A stretch of 64,000 bases of DNA, from assembly GCA_036874045.1 (NCBI GenBank), contig CM072337.1, forward strand, positions 5,766,001 to 5,830,000, in the 5' to 3' direction. The stretch is from Cymodocea nodosa (lineage: Eukaryota; Streptophyta; Magnoliopsida; Alismatales; Cymodoceaceae). This document shows positions 9,061 through 21,156 of this stretch, piece by piece. How positions within the stretch are numbered: position 1 is the stretch's first letter; every line of letters starts with the position of its first letter. A program made the translations under genes and the position numbers. The notes beneath the pieces are model-generated. The model searched no databases. It was not told the origin of the DNA and saw only the letters and a program-made list of their open reading frames with translations.

Positions 9061-10865
9061 TGTTTAGAATGAAAAAGTGTATAATATTAATGGTTAAATG
9101 ATGGTTAATTGCATAATATTTAGCTTATCGTATAAGAATTAAGTCATTATGTTATAATTGCACTGTTATATGCTTTAATAAAAGAATCTGCATAATTTCA
9201 AGAAAATTAGCATTAATTAAGTTTATTTCTGCACTATTAGTGAGTTATAGGTTTAAAGGTGAAAAGATCATATGAGAACTTGTTGAGTTAGCATGTAAAA
9301 ACTATAAGTTGTATATCTGAACTCGTTAAATTAAAACTATGCACGTGTTGAATTTAAATGTTTTATGATGTCACGTGAGTTGCACATGTATAACTCGTTA
9401 AATTAGCATAACTATATGTGTTGAGTTACTTGAATATACACTAAGGTAACGTGTTGTGTTAGTGTTATAAGCTTATAAGTTATTTCTTATTTGCACGTGT
9501 TTTATAGTTTAAAAAATGAAGTAAGTCCATTGAGTTACACTAACTTCACGGATCATTTATTTTCTAATATGCCACTGTAGCAGTTGCAGAAATAGGAAAT
9601 TCGAAGGAAAACCACAATTGCACGTATCACATAGGAATTCACTCGTGTAATGAAGAAGAAATCACCATTGTTGATATGAATGAAGGAAATCCAACTGATC
9701 ATTTAAGCAGATGCAGTTATTACTGAAAGAAATATAAAAGAAAAGGAGAAAGACCAAGAAAGTGTGGTGGACAGGTGGGTGAAGAACCACACTAACTGTA
9801 GGAAGCATTAGAAGTTCCACACCACCACCAAAATCACCAACCATTAGAGGTCTATGAGGATACTTTCCAAATGTTGTGTCGATTTCGAGCCAAACATGGT
9901 GACTGACAACCACTGTGAGGAGTGATCGCATCGCAGGAAGGGAAGCCATTTTCACAAAGCACTGACTCATATCTCAAGAGATCGTAAAGCTTCTAGCCTT
10001 GGTTTCAGGTTAATGCCAGTATGTTGAAAAGGAAATCAACTTACAATTCTTAGTTTGTGATTCTATAGGGAGAAGAGGCAAAATTGTAAGTGATTAAGTT
10101 TTCAGTGGTGTAATCATGTCGCATGTATTGACAGAAGTTTTTTTACTATCAATAGAAATTTTTACATTTCACCTTTTGCTCATCTTCAAGAACATATCAA
10201 AACAAAAATACCAAAAACAACTAATTATCTGTATTTACATTTAGTATTAAAGTGTTCTATTGTTTGTTTTGTATCGTGATTAATGTTATCATTGTCAGTA
10301 TTGTAAATGTTTTATGTTTATTTGATTTAGAAAATAGTTTTATTATTTACTAAAATTAATTCATACAAAATACTTAAATATTTTAATGGTTACTGTTTGA
10401 AATATCTGAATGTTAGTGTTATTTATTGATAAATCTTAGATTAACTAATATTAAAGAGCTTAATTGATGTTATTTACATTCTGTAGAACCACCTAATGGT
10501 TGGTCGAATTCCTATGTAAATAGTAGTATTTAACTGGAAAGGTAGGCTCGTGGTTAGGTCCACGAGGTTAATTTGTTGAGTTAACCATAACTTCACGAAC
10601 TAAGTCTGTTGAGTTAATTGTAACTCAATGGAGTGCTTAACTGAACACATAAACATTCCAATATAAAAATAAAAATAGTATACAATTCTTACTCAATCTC
10701 TGTGGAATCAACTTATATTTGCACACAAATACAATATACATTGTGCACTTGTAGTTAAAAATACAAATTAGATTTAATATCTAATTTGTGTGAAAAGTTG
10801 TTTGTTTACTTTTAAAAGAATTTATTAATATAAGCATAAAAACAAATCAAACAAGTTTTCTAACA
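9061..10865 (+). repeat. Family G 3' LTR (1.8 kb)
   Basis: Starts TGTTTAGAATGAAAAAGTG after the purine tract and ends CTAACA. It is colinear with the LTRs at 56551-58563 (same strand) and 31129-33185, 36929-38963, 46311-48417 and 48979-51048 (opposite strand). It is shorter than these (1805 versus about 2000-2100 bp). It contains the GC-richer block with an antisense ORF (9662-9970), a CACGTG-rich part, and a short inverted-motif cluster at 10545-10625 (TCCACGAGG / TAACTC...GAGTTA). The following base pairs belong to Sirevirus 3' ORF DNA. Confidence 0.8.
9662..9970 (-). other. Antisense ORF inside family G LTR (102 codons)
   Basis: A GC-richer block of the LTR holds an open frame on the strand opposite to gag, starting MSQCFVKMASLPAMRSLL and containing WLEIDTTFGKYP and MVGDFGGG. 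The same start is found in other LTR copies at 47216 (+), 57651 (-) and, frame-shifted, near 32040, 37873 and 49850. No known domain is recognised. It may be a chance frame in conserved LTR sequence, since downstream frames differ among copies; the recurrence itself is what the sequence shows. Confidence 0.3.
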
Positions 10866-11908
10866 CCGCCTAGTAGACAAGTTTCTAATTTAACTTTTCA
10901 CAATAATATAATAAGAAAATACCAAACCTTGAACAACATTTACAAGATAATATGTTATTATAGCTCAGAAACAATTCCTATTATGAAAAATATCTTAACT
11001 ATAAAACTTTTACAATTTTATATACACGATCAATTAAGTTTGAAGAGATGACAAACATACATAAAATATTTAAATTTCAAGGGTTGTTGGCTTTACTACC
11101 ACAACAATTAGACCATTATCACTTCTAGATATTGTAAGTTACTTTTACTCAAACTTAACAATTGTAGAAGATTCAAATGTGAAAGAATCAAATATTCAAT
11201 TAACTCCTGAATTATTACATAAAGTACTTGAATTGAAAAATGAAGGAGTTAAATTATTAAAAAGAAAATAGGTTTATCAATTGAGATGGGACATCAAATA
11301 ATTAGCAAAATAACTTGATGCCAACATTGAATTACAATTGTTAAATGATTTAAATGGCGAAGCAAAATTTATTGCAAAGATCTTACTTTAATTTTTCAGA
11401 AGTTTGGTCATGGCGTTGAACTTGGTAGGTGCTATCTTTTTGCAACATATGCCTTGATTAATCACATTCAAGTAAACTAGTATGATGTCTTTACTTATCA
11501 TATTTTGAATTTGTAGAGTAAATTATTTTTTGGGAATGTAATATTAAGAATTGTGACAAGTCAAATGACCTTACACTTCAGCCATAGAAAAAGATAAAAT
11601 CATGATCTTTCTCTATAAAAGAACTACACAAAAGGAAACAAATCCACCAGAAATTTGACAAAGACAGGAAGACCATTATTAGGAGTAGCAACAATAATAG
11701 TAGCAAGTACAACAATAGTAAAAAATAGAGCAACAACAATTAGTACAACAAGAACAACACATAGATAGACAAACAGAACACATACAACAACCTTCACAAG
11801 TTCAACTACAGACTTAGATCAAGAAATTGTTGATCAAGTAAACAGAATTAATATAGAACTAGCACAAAAGATTTTAGATGCTTTGTTAGATATTTTTAGA
11901 AGACAAAG
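10866..11908 (+). pseudogene. Sirevirus 3' ORF, C-terminal part (third copy)
   Basis: Aligns with 22700-23725: the shared start of the block reads ..KFE(E/G)MT.., followed by ..FYSNLTIVEDSNVKES.. and NIQLTPELLHKVLELKNEGV, split by stops, then a Gln/His-rich tract turned mostly to stops, and the closing IEIAQKILDALLDIFRRQ. The middle resembles the C-terminal domain of family G ORF1 (see finding). The Tork LTR begins in this ORF at 11909, just after the RRQ codons, so this copy is interrupted; its continuation is not found on the other side. The left junction with the family G LTR at 10865 is abrupt. Confidence 0.65.
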
Positions 11909-12701
11909 TGTGGAACTTCGAACGAACCCTTTTTGTTGATTCACAAGCACAATACTAGAATGTCCACTTCTCTAATCTCACTAAATCTATAAGTAGAAGA
12001 GAAAATGAAGAAAATCTCACACACAAGAACATAAGAATTTACGTGGTTCAGCAATAGCCTATGTCCATGAGGTGTCTGATGTTTTCTATGAGTTTCAACA
12101 CAATCAACTACACGTTTTACAATCTCATTAAGACTTATATATTACCCAAAACTTAGGGTTAATAAACCTTAATTACAATAGAGTCATTTAATCAGTATAG
12201 GAACCCTCCAAAAACAACTTGTCTTTAGAACCTTTCCACGAATCCTTCCAAAAAAATGTAGCATTTTTGGAGCCTTTTGACTTTAACTTTCTGAAGAAAC
12301 ACTTTATGCACTTGTCAAAGCTGGCAAGTACTTTATCTAAGTCTTTTAGTGAAACTCTTCGAAAGAGCAAGTATTTTGGAAGGTTTAAGTTGAAACCTTT
12401 AGAATGCCCTTTAAGTTCTGTGCAAATCGGCACCTTTTACTTTAAACTATCCAAACCACTTTGGGTCTTCAGATACATTCAAGTGTAACCTTCCAAAGAC
12501 ATCTAGACCCACCTAACTTTTTTTTAGAATGTTCCAACTGTAACCTTCTAAAAACTCCTATCGTTTAAAAGGTTTAGACTAAAACCTTCTAAAAGCACTT
12601 GTCTATTGGAACATTTCAACTGAAACCTTTTGACTAGTGTTGGTGCATCTTGTGGCATACTCTACACCTGTACCACTTAACTCAACTACTTGGAGTCTAA
12701 C
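11909..12701 (-). repeat. Tork/TNT1-type copia 3' LTR
   Basis: On the reverse strand it runs from TGTTAGACTCC (12701) to ...TTCCACA (11909), about 793 bp with TG...CA ends. It carries the phrase TACGTGGTTCAGCAATAGCC then TATGTCCATG (plus-strand view at 12037-12070), typical of the R/U5 part of plant Tork-type copia LTRs. It contains several copies of an ~18-bp motif around AACCTTC[CT]AAA and GGAACATT in 12190-12640. It sits 3' of the RNase H region of the element at 12702-16352. Confidence 0.7.
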
Positions 12702-15700
12702 ATAGAGATCAACTAAATTTTGTACTCTTAGCTTATAATTTGTCTCATAATTGTAGCTCAAAAACATCACACTATGTCTACCTTTTATTAGTTATCTAAG
12801 AGACCAACTAAGGACATACACAACCTTAATTTCTATAAATTTAGAACTTTGGTTAACATATCTATAGCATTTTCAGCACCAGCAATCTTTTGTAAATCTA
12901 ACTTGTTTTGTTATCTCTTCTCTTATGAAATAAAAACCTCATTCTCATATGTTTGACCTTAAATGAAATTTAGGGTTTTCAGCTAGGTAGATAGCACTTT
13001 GACTATCACAGAATAAAATACTTCTTTTCTATTTGTGCCCTAATTCAGTTAGAACATTCTCTAACTAGATTTTGCAACTTGGACCTCCTTAGCTGCTTTT
13101 GCAACTACAACATATTCAACTTTTATGGTCTAGAGTGCAACAATACTTTGCAACTTAGACCTCCAACTAGTTGTAGTACTTCCTATGCAAAATACATAAC
13201 CTGAAGTACTTTTTCTTTTGTCCACCTCCCCTCCTAAATCAACATCACAATAGCCAATCAATTCAACTAGTCTTTTCTTAAAGCTTAGATCAATATCTAA
13301 GGAATATCTGAGAGATCTAAGTATCCACATTACAACAGACCAATGCTCAACTCCTAGAATTACCATGTGTCTACTGACAACTCCCATTACATGAGATATA
13401 TCTGGTCTAGTATATATCATGGTGTACATAAGACTTCCTACTACTAAGGTATATGGAATCTGTGACATTTTAGTCCTTTCTTCTTTAGTCTTAGGAAATT
13501 GATCTTTGGACAACTTGAAGTGGGCTCCTAGAGGCAATTCAATCTTCCTCTCCTTTGAGATGCTGAATCTTCTAAGCACATTTTCTAAGTACTTCTGATT
13601 CAATCTCAATGTACTAGCTATTCTATCTCAAATGATTCTCGTGCTCAAGATTTGCTTGGCTTCTCCCAAATCCTTCATGTTAAATTCTTTTAACAGTTGT
13701 CTCTTTAATTACTTAATCTATTCCATATTTAAACAAACAATCAATATATCATCTACATAAATTAGTAAGATGATATAGCAATCATCAAGCATTTTGATAT
13801 AATATCACATCTCTTGAAGCCTAAGGTACAAATAAAGCTATCAAATCTCTTGTATCATTGTCTTGGTACTTACTTCAAACCATATAGACTCTTTAATAAT
13901 TTACATACTATCTTTGCCTTCTTGCCAATTAATGCAAATCCTTCTAGTTGCATGATGTAAAGCTTTTCCTCCAAATCAACATGCAGGAATGCTATCTTTA
14001 CATCTATTTGCTTTAAAAATAAATTTTCTATAACAACAATACTTAAGACTATTCTTATAGTAGTCATTTTTGCAACTAGTGAAAATACTTCAATATAGTC
14101 TATGTCTTAGATCTGTTGGAAGTACTTAACAACAAGTCTGGCTTTATATTTCTTGCTACCATCTGATTGTTCTTTCAACCTGAACACCCATTTATTTCCT
14201 AGGGTTTTCTTCCCTTTTGGTAGTGGGGTTAGTTTCCAAGTTTTATTCTTTTCAAGAGACCTTAGTTCCTCTTTCATTACTAACTCCCACTCTTGTGCAT
14301 CATTTGCACAAACAACCTCCTGATATGTCTTTGGTTCATCATCATCCGTCAATAAAAGATAATTGAATGATGGTACATACCTATTTGGAGACCCTTCCAG
14401 ATCTTCTAAGCTATCTAATGACAACCTCCTCCTCTTCCTAGTTGTCTAGATGTTCCTGCTATTTAACTTTTGGAAACTGATTTTCTTCTTTAAGTTCCTT
14501 TTGAAGTTATTCTACATCACTATCTAGACTGATTTCAACAGTACTTTCAGATTAAAACTCTGACTGCTATTCAACTACACTTTCTCTATGCTCATACATC
14601 TTGGATTCAATGAAGATGACATCTTTTGCACAGATTATTTTCTTGATTTCTTTCATCTAGAATCTATAACCAAAATAATCCCTACTATAGCCAATAAAAA
14701 AACATTTTTATAATTTTGAATTCAACTTGTCCCTTTTGTCACTACTCAAGTGAATAAATGACATAGATCCAAAGACCTTTAAGTGAGCATAGCTGACCTC
14801 TTTGCTAGTCCACAATTCTTTAAGGCTTTTAAGCCCTATTAGGATAGATAGTCCTCTGTTTATCAGATAAGAAACTATATTAACAACTTCATCCCAAAAT
14901 ACTTTGGAAAAACCTACATGTAGTCTCATGCATCTAACCTATTTATTCAAGGTCCTACTCATTCTCTTAGCAATACCATTTTGTTGTAGAGTCTCAACTA
15001 CAGTTTTCTGCCTTCTAATTCCTTGTTCTTTATAGTAGATTTTAAATTCATGGCTATCATATTCCCCTCTATTGTCTAACTTGATAGATTTCAATTTCTA
15101 TTACATTGATTTTCCATTTCTTGAAGACTTAGAAAACTTTAGATTTCTGTTTGAGAAAATAAATTCACACATTTCTGATACTATTATCAATGAAGGTGAC
15201 ATAATAAAGGGCATCTCCTAAAGAACTGATAGGGGCAGGTACCCACACATCCGTATGAACCTACTCCAATTTCTATGACTTTGAGTCATGAGGAAACTTG
15301 GCAAAGCTGACTCTCTTCTGCTTTTCCTTAATACAATCCTCACATACCTTTAAATTAACATTCTTCAACTTAGGGATCTTCCCATTTGCCACTAAATCTT
15401 TTAGCCATTTCTCACTAAGATGTCCTAACCTCTTATATCATAGATTAGTGTCTTCAATGTTACTAACTGTTGCAATGGAATCATCTTAATCTATTGTCAA
15501 TATAAGGTGTTAGTCCTCTGTCCTAAGGCAACAACTCTAGTACCTTTGATTACCTTCCATTTACTTACACTAAAACTAATGTAGTAACCTTCATTATCTA
15601 AGGTACTTATGGAAATCAATTGCTTTGCAAGATCAATTACATATTTGACTTCCTACAATTTCCATAACCTTTGCTTTGTTTTTATGTGTACCTCACCTCT

Positions 15701-16352
15701 TCTCAACACATCTAAACTGGTGTTGTTGGTAAGATACACCTTCTTTATAGGAGTTACATGATAATTGTGCAATAAATCCTTCTTGTAGATAGTGTGGAAT
15801 GAAGCTCCTAAGTCTAGTACCTATGAGTTAATGGAACTATCAACATAGCATATTAGAGTATCAACTGAATCATAGGAGACAATATTTGCACCTACTCCTT
15901 TAGATCCCTTTCCTTTGGTATCTTTTTTGGGAGCCTTTCACTATGACTTGAAGTGCCTTCGTTGATCACAATTCTAACACTTAATGTCTGACCTCACATT
16001 GCTGGTACCTCTGGACTTTGACCTTTCACTGGATTTAAATTGCTTTGATTTACTTCTCCCTCTACTTTCAACACTAAGGGTAGAAGTTGAGGCTAACAAT
16101 TTACTTTTCCTACAAATGTCCTCACTTAAGATTAAATACCGAATGTAACTCATTTTGAGCTTGTCATGACTTAGTGAACTACTTACACCAGTCATGATTA
16201 GAGACCAACTTTCTAGTAATGAAGATAATAAAATCAATACCCTAACTTCATCATCAAATACTATATCTACTAAATGCAATTGATTCAATATAGTATTTAG
16301 CTCATTAATATAGTCTGTAACATTACCACCTTCATGCATTTTCAAAACATGT
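12702..16352 (-). pseudogene. gag-pol: Tork/TNT1-type copia gag-pol, decayed and 5' truncated
   Basis: Polyprotein pseudogene of a TNT1-94-like Ty1/copia element on the minus strand. From its 5' side: UBN2-type gag (16352-15975, with VTDYINELNTILNQL and the 'DDEVRVLILLSSL' block); a ruined zinc knuckle near 15970-15940 in which codons became TAG; protease near 15820, where the catalytic motif reads DLGAS instead of DSGAS; integrase at about 15500-14640 with LDNRGEY and a VVETLQQNG block; RT from 14424 (WELVMKEELRSLEKNKTW, NKWVFRLKEQSDG, then KMTTIR..) with YVDD intact at about 13760; RNase H from about 13290 (ELIGYCDVDLGGEVDKRKST). Many stops and frameshifts. The 5' LTR, primer site and start of gag are missing; at 16352 it joins F-box DNA of family G. 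Confidence 0.85.
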
Positions 16353-16873
16353 ATGCTTACTATGTATAAATCATATCTAAATGCAACTAATATATCTGAC
16401 ACTAAATATATATATCCATCAAGTATGACATGTATGTTATTAATTAATGTTTTTTGTTCTAGATATATCATAGTATTTTTAGTCCAAGATCTATTTAGAA
16501 AATTATACACACTTAAGCATAAATTCTCATCTCAATTTCCAATTCATCTTCAATTTTCAGGAATTGTCGAATTTTTATCAGAAAATGTTAATGCTGACTC
16601 ACAATTTTCAATTAGTACTTCAAATATATTAGGCCTTCCTATATTCTAATCTTCTCTAATGATAGGATTTCTAATCAAAATATCAGGTAACAAAATTGCA
16701 TACCTTAGTTTGGTTCTGAAAATAATTAATCCTTCATCTATCCCCATAATATGATCTATTCCTTCTAATGTATTGGGTGGAATTCTAGCAGGTTCTTTCA
16801 TATTCATATATTCATAGCTGATTGAACTATGATTAAATGACTTCCATAAAAATCTATCTCTAATCTTAGGAAA
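16353..16873 (-). pseudogene. F-box/FBA ORF of family G, middle part
   Basis: Minus-strand piece of the F-box/FBA-like ORF. From 16873: RDRFLWKSFNHSSISYEY, with the Trp codon that is a TAG stop in the copy at 46160, then RIPPNTLEGIDHIMGIDEGLI (split by reading), IRNPI.RED and the CLSVYNFLNRSW strand, and ILDGYIYLV. It ends after ..IVSIH, where the frame continues without a break into Tork gag (VLKMHEGG). Residue for residue it matches the copies at 25565-26625 and 53873-54641. The F-box half upstream is absent. A head-to-head gag fragment of the same family follows at 16979. Confidence 0.65.
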
Positions 16874-16978
16874 AGAAATTTAGAAGTAGGTTTTCTTAGG
16901 AAAAATTGCCTAAGTATTAATTCAACAAACTTAGTTTGTAGAGAAAAATTGCCTAAACTAATTAAATTGAAAAATTGT

Positions 16979-18084
16979 AGAGAAATTTTGTATCCAATTG
17001 CTAAACTTTGAGGGAGATAGGTTTGAACTAAAACCTAATTATATTAGTCAATTACTGCACTTTCATGGATTAGAAAGAGAAGACGCTTATTATTTCCTTA
17101 GAGAATTTAATGAAGTTTGTCAAATGATGAAAATGTCGAACATGATTATTGATGCTATTAAACTTAGATATATCCCTTTCACTTTAAAAGACATAGTTAA
17201 GAAATGGTTATATACTCTCTCGCTTGATTCAATTTTTGCATGGACTAAATTTTGCTTTATTTTTTTGGAAAAATATTATCTAACACATTAAATGATTAAA
17301 AAGAAAAAGAAAATATTAATGTGTAGACAAAAAAGGGAGAATCATTCTGGAAATATTTTGAATGATTTAAAGATTTATTGACTCAATGTCTACATTATGC
17401 AATGAGTAAGACATAATTAATAGGTATAATCTATGAGGGCATATATGTTTCAACTAAATCTTTATTAGAATCTACTTGTTAGAATAGATTTTTGAAGTTG
17501 TGTAGTGAGGAAGCATGGACTTATTTAGAAAACTTTGTAAAAAGAACTACTCAGTGGGAAAACTTAGCTGAAACTATCATAGATAAAAAAAAATTGCTAA
17601 GGAGAATGCATGAAATAGATTCAAACACTATGCTTGAAGTTAAATTAACTAAGTTAATAAGGAAAATAGAAGAGTTATCATTAAATCAAGAACTTGTAGA
17701 AAAGAATGTAACTATGAAGGAATTAGATGTTATATATGCTAGGAACTAGAAATATAACTTTGGTAATTCTTATAACCCTAATTGGAGAAAACACCAAAAT
17801 TTAGCTTAGAGAAATAATAATTTTCAATGAGGAGAAAATATAAATGATGGAAATGTAAATTATGAAACATTAATTGAACAAGAATTTAGAATAGAGAAAT
17901 TAGAAAAAATAATTCAACAATTAAACAATCATCTAAATCATGTGTTTGGGAATGCTACCATTCAAAATTAGAACATGAATAGAAATATACTCCCTAGATA
18001 GAAGGAATCAATAGAAGTTAGACCTACAAGAGGACTACCAAGTCAAGCAGTACCCAATTCTTTGAATAGAATTATTAATCAAAT
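16979..18084 (+). pseudogene. gag: Family G gypsy gag
   Basis: Retrotrans_gag-type capsid gene of Ty3/gypsy type. Blocks in order: LNFEGDRFELKPNYISQL, HGLEREDAYYFLREFNEVCQ (in two parts), AIKLRYIPFTLKDIVKKWLY, the 'CSEEAWTYLENF..TTQWEN' block typical of Tat/Athila gag, a Lys/Glu coiled-coil stretch, and NSYNPNWRKH, the plant gypsy 'YNPGWRNHPN' signature, followed by an acidic helix (EFRIEKLEKIIQQLN). Stops at 17289, 17747 and a few others. The last codons (SLNRIINQIN) run in frame into Sirevirus reverse transcriptase near 18085, so no protease follows. The 105 bp before it resemble the leader before gag at 43800-43860. Confidence 0.8.
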
Positions 18085-19364
18085 TAATTATGATGAAATA
18101 TTTGCTCTTGTTGCTAGACTAGAATCTATACAAATTTTATTGGTATTTGCTTATTATATGAATTTTAAATTATACCAGATGGATGTTAAGACTGTTTTTT
18201 TAAATGGTTATATTAAAGAAGAAGTTTATATAAAACAACCTCCAAGTTTTGTAAATTCAAAGCATCTGAAGTATGTTTACAAGATTAAAAAGGCATTATA
18301 TGGCCTTAAACAAGCACCTAGGTCTTGGTATGAGAGGTTATCTAAATTTCTTGTAGAAAAAGAGTATTCTATGGAAAAGGCAAATCATACCCTCTTTATC
18401 AAGAAAGTTGAAAATGATATATTGGTAGTTCAAGTTTATGTAGATGACATTATATTTGGAGTAACAAATGAAAAATTAGTTGAGTCCTTTTCAAATAACA
18501 TGACTAATCAATTTGAAATAAGTATGATGGGTGAATTATCATTCTTTCCAAGCTTGCAAATTAAGCAGTTAGAAAAAGGAATTTTTATCTCATAAGAAAA
18601 ATATACTTGAGATTTATTAAAAACGTTTGGACTAAACAATACTAAAGTGAAAAATACACCAATGAGTACTATCACTAAGTTAGATAAAGATGACTCTAGA
18701 AAATCTATAGATATAGAACAAAACAATATAGAAGTATGATTGGTTCATTATTTTATTTAACAACTAGTCATCCAGATGTTTATATGTACTTGTGCTAGAT
18801 ATCAATCTAATCCTAAAGAGTCACATCTACTTGTTGTTAAAAGAATTTTTAAATATCTATTAGGAACCATCAATTTTGGATTGTTTTACTTTAAACATAG
18901 TTCTTTAAATTTAATAAGTTAGTGATGTAAGTTTGAAAGAAAAAGCACTAGTGACACTTGTCAGTTATTAGGAAATTCCTTAACATCATGGTTTAACAAA
19001 AAGCAAAATTGTGTAGCATTATCTACAATAGAAGCCAAATATATAGCTACTACACATTGCTGTACTCAAATCCTATGGATTAGACAAACATTAAAAGATT
19101 TTAATTTAACCTATGAACCAACCAAGATTTTCTGTGATAGTAGTTCTACAATAAGTTTATCTAGAAATCTTGTTTTACATTCAAGAGCTAAACACAGAAA
19201 TTTGACATCATTTTCTAAGGGACAAAATTATAAAAGGAAATATAGAATTAAGTTTTATTCCAACAATAGAACAATTAGCTAATTTATTCACTAAACCCTT
19301 AGATGAAAATACTTTTTCAAAATTACGATTAGAACTTAGTATCTATAGGTTATCTGATATTTAA
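18085..19364 (+). pseudogene. pol: Sirevirus reverse transcriptase and RNase H, 5' truncated
   Basis: C-terminal pol of a Sirevirus-type copia element. The first 170 codons are open: YDEIFALVARLESI, MDVKTVFLNGYIKEEVYIKQ, KKALYGLKQAPRSWYERL, then VQVYVDDIIFG with the catalytic YVDD, and SMMGELSFF. A stop follows at 18593; beyond it, in other frames, come ARYQSNPKESHL, the RNase H block ERKSTSDTCQLLGNSLTSW, NCVALSTIEAKYIA and the terminal LFTKPLDENTF. Integrase and everything upstream are missing; gypsy gag stands in their place. One RNase H acidic position is damaged (the SDAD/DADYAG block is partly lost near 18900). Not functional as it stands. Confidence 0.88.
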
Positions 19365-21156
19365 TTATTCTATTTATTACCTAACATTTTGATTTATTAA
19401 GAGGAGTTTAGAATTTTAATTTCTTTATATACTTAAAAAAGAACTCAAAATATCTACTTTGTAATCAATGTTTACAATTATGATATTGGTAGTTAATAAA
19501 TTCTAAAATTTTGATTTTATTGAAATCAATTTACTTAAGAAATATTTAGAAAATGTTACTTAAGAAAAGTTAAATTGATTCAATATGAGTGAGTACCAAC
19601 AATATTTTGTTACTTATATACTTACCTTCATAGAGATTTTAAGTAGAAAACATATAGAAAGTATGTTTAGTTTATTAAATAAATGTTATTAACATTCTGT
19701 TAAAAAAATTGAGTCTTGAGGTTGCCTCTTGTTTATTTATTATCTTAAAATCTGACATTACTTGAGTAATTAAGTCTGTTAGGGAATCTTAAACCATAGT
19801 CACTTGAACCAATTAGTTTGGGGTGTGCTGACTAAAAACTCATTATACAAGTAATTCAGATTATATTAAAAAAAAAAGGTTGCCTGTTCTCACTTATCAT
19901 TGAGTAACCAATTATTTTTTCCCTAAGTAAGGGATTGTGATCATGTAAAAAGGTGATATTGTGAGAGGTAACGAAAAGTAAAAAGTAAAAAAAAGAATAT
20001 AGGAGGGCAATGTACTCAAGCTTAGTTTATTTTACATATGCTATGATAATTCTGCTATAGATTGTATATATAATCTTTGAGATTTTTTTAGTTACTATCT
20101 ATTCTTTAAACATAAAGTAATACATTTATTTTCTTATCTTATATACTCATTGTTGAATTCTTTTAATTTATCTAAAGGTATATCTCTATGAATTTTTTTT
20201 GTAAACTAATTAAAAGTCAGAAAGTCTAATTTTTTAACTACTACTCATTTCTATTTTATTTTAAACAAACATAAAAGAGAAATACATATTTGAGTTTGGA
20301 AACCTAGTTTAAAGTAAGCCATATACCTTAAATGCAAAATTTTATATTGAGGCTTGGCAACCCAATTTAAAGTATGCCATGGTTTATCATTAATACATTA
20401 ATGTAAGGGGAACTAAAATATGTAAAATACTTTATTAATAATACATTAATGTATGGTGAGCATAACTAAATAAATGAAACTATATTGGAACTCACATAGA
20501 TCAAAGGTTAAACTATTTTAGTTAGTTTAACATACATTTACACATTCTCCACATATTTGTCATTTTATTTTAACAATATCTCACAAATAGATAAATAACC
20601 ATCTAAGTTTGTCGAATAGTTATATTTTTATTTTTCTACAAACTTGAATAGTTAGGTTTTTATCTGAGTTTTTGTTTAAGTTTTTAATACTTTATTTATT
20701 AAGAAACTTGAACAATTATGCTTAAGTGTTCAACTGTTTAATATATCTATTCAAGAAACTTGAATAGGTATCATAACATTGATACATTTTATTTGTTAGA
20801 ATTAAATATGATGGTAACTATTCGAGTTTGTTGTATAGTCATGTGCTTCACTATTCATAAAACTCGAATAGTTATTATAAGCCTTCAAGTTTCTCATTTT
20901 ATCTCTTTTACTTAGCCTATTTTTTTTCAAACACATACAATTATGCTAAGTCTTCATCTTTGTTAGGTTGTAAAACATGTACAGTTATTGTAAACTTTCG
21001 AGTTATTTCTCAAAAATAGATTTTATATTTATAACTTCCATGAAATCCAATTATTCATTTATAAACTTGAAGAATTATAAATTTTTATTGACAACTTTTT
21101 GTGTTTCTATCATCGTAACCCTAGATAGAAAATTTCTACTTCTACTAAGTTTTACA
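19365..21156 (+). other. Sirevirus long non-coding region between pol and 3' ORF
   Basis: About 1.8 kb without a supported gene, homologous in reverse complement to 73-2043. It includes the conserved segment 19790-19960 and clusters of a short motif (ACTCGAATAGTTAT / CTATTCGAGTTT forms) at 20590-20900. A purine-rich GGTTGCC...AGGGATTGTGATC stretch is conserved between the two copies. Possibly it carries regulatory or splicing signals for the 3' ORF; none can be proved by eye. Confidence 0.6.

Noticed and set aside
12188-12488. Two overlapping ORFs on opposite strands inside the Tork LTR
   Set aside because: They lie in LTR sequence built of short repeats (AACCTTC[CT]AAA type); open frames on both strands follow from the repeat, not from coding.
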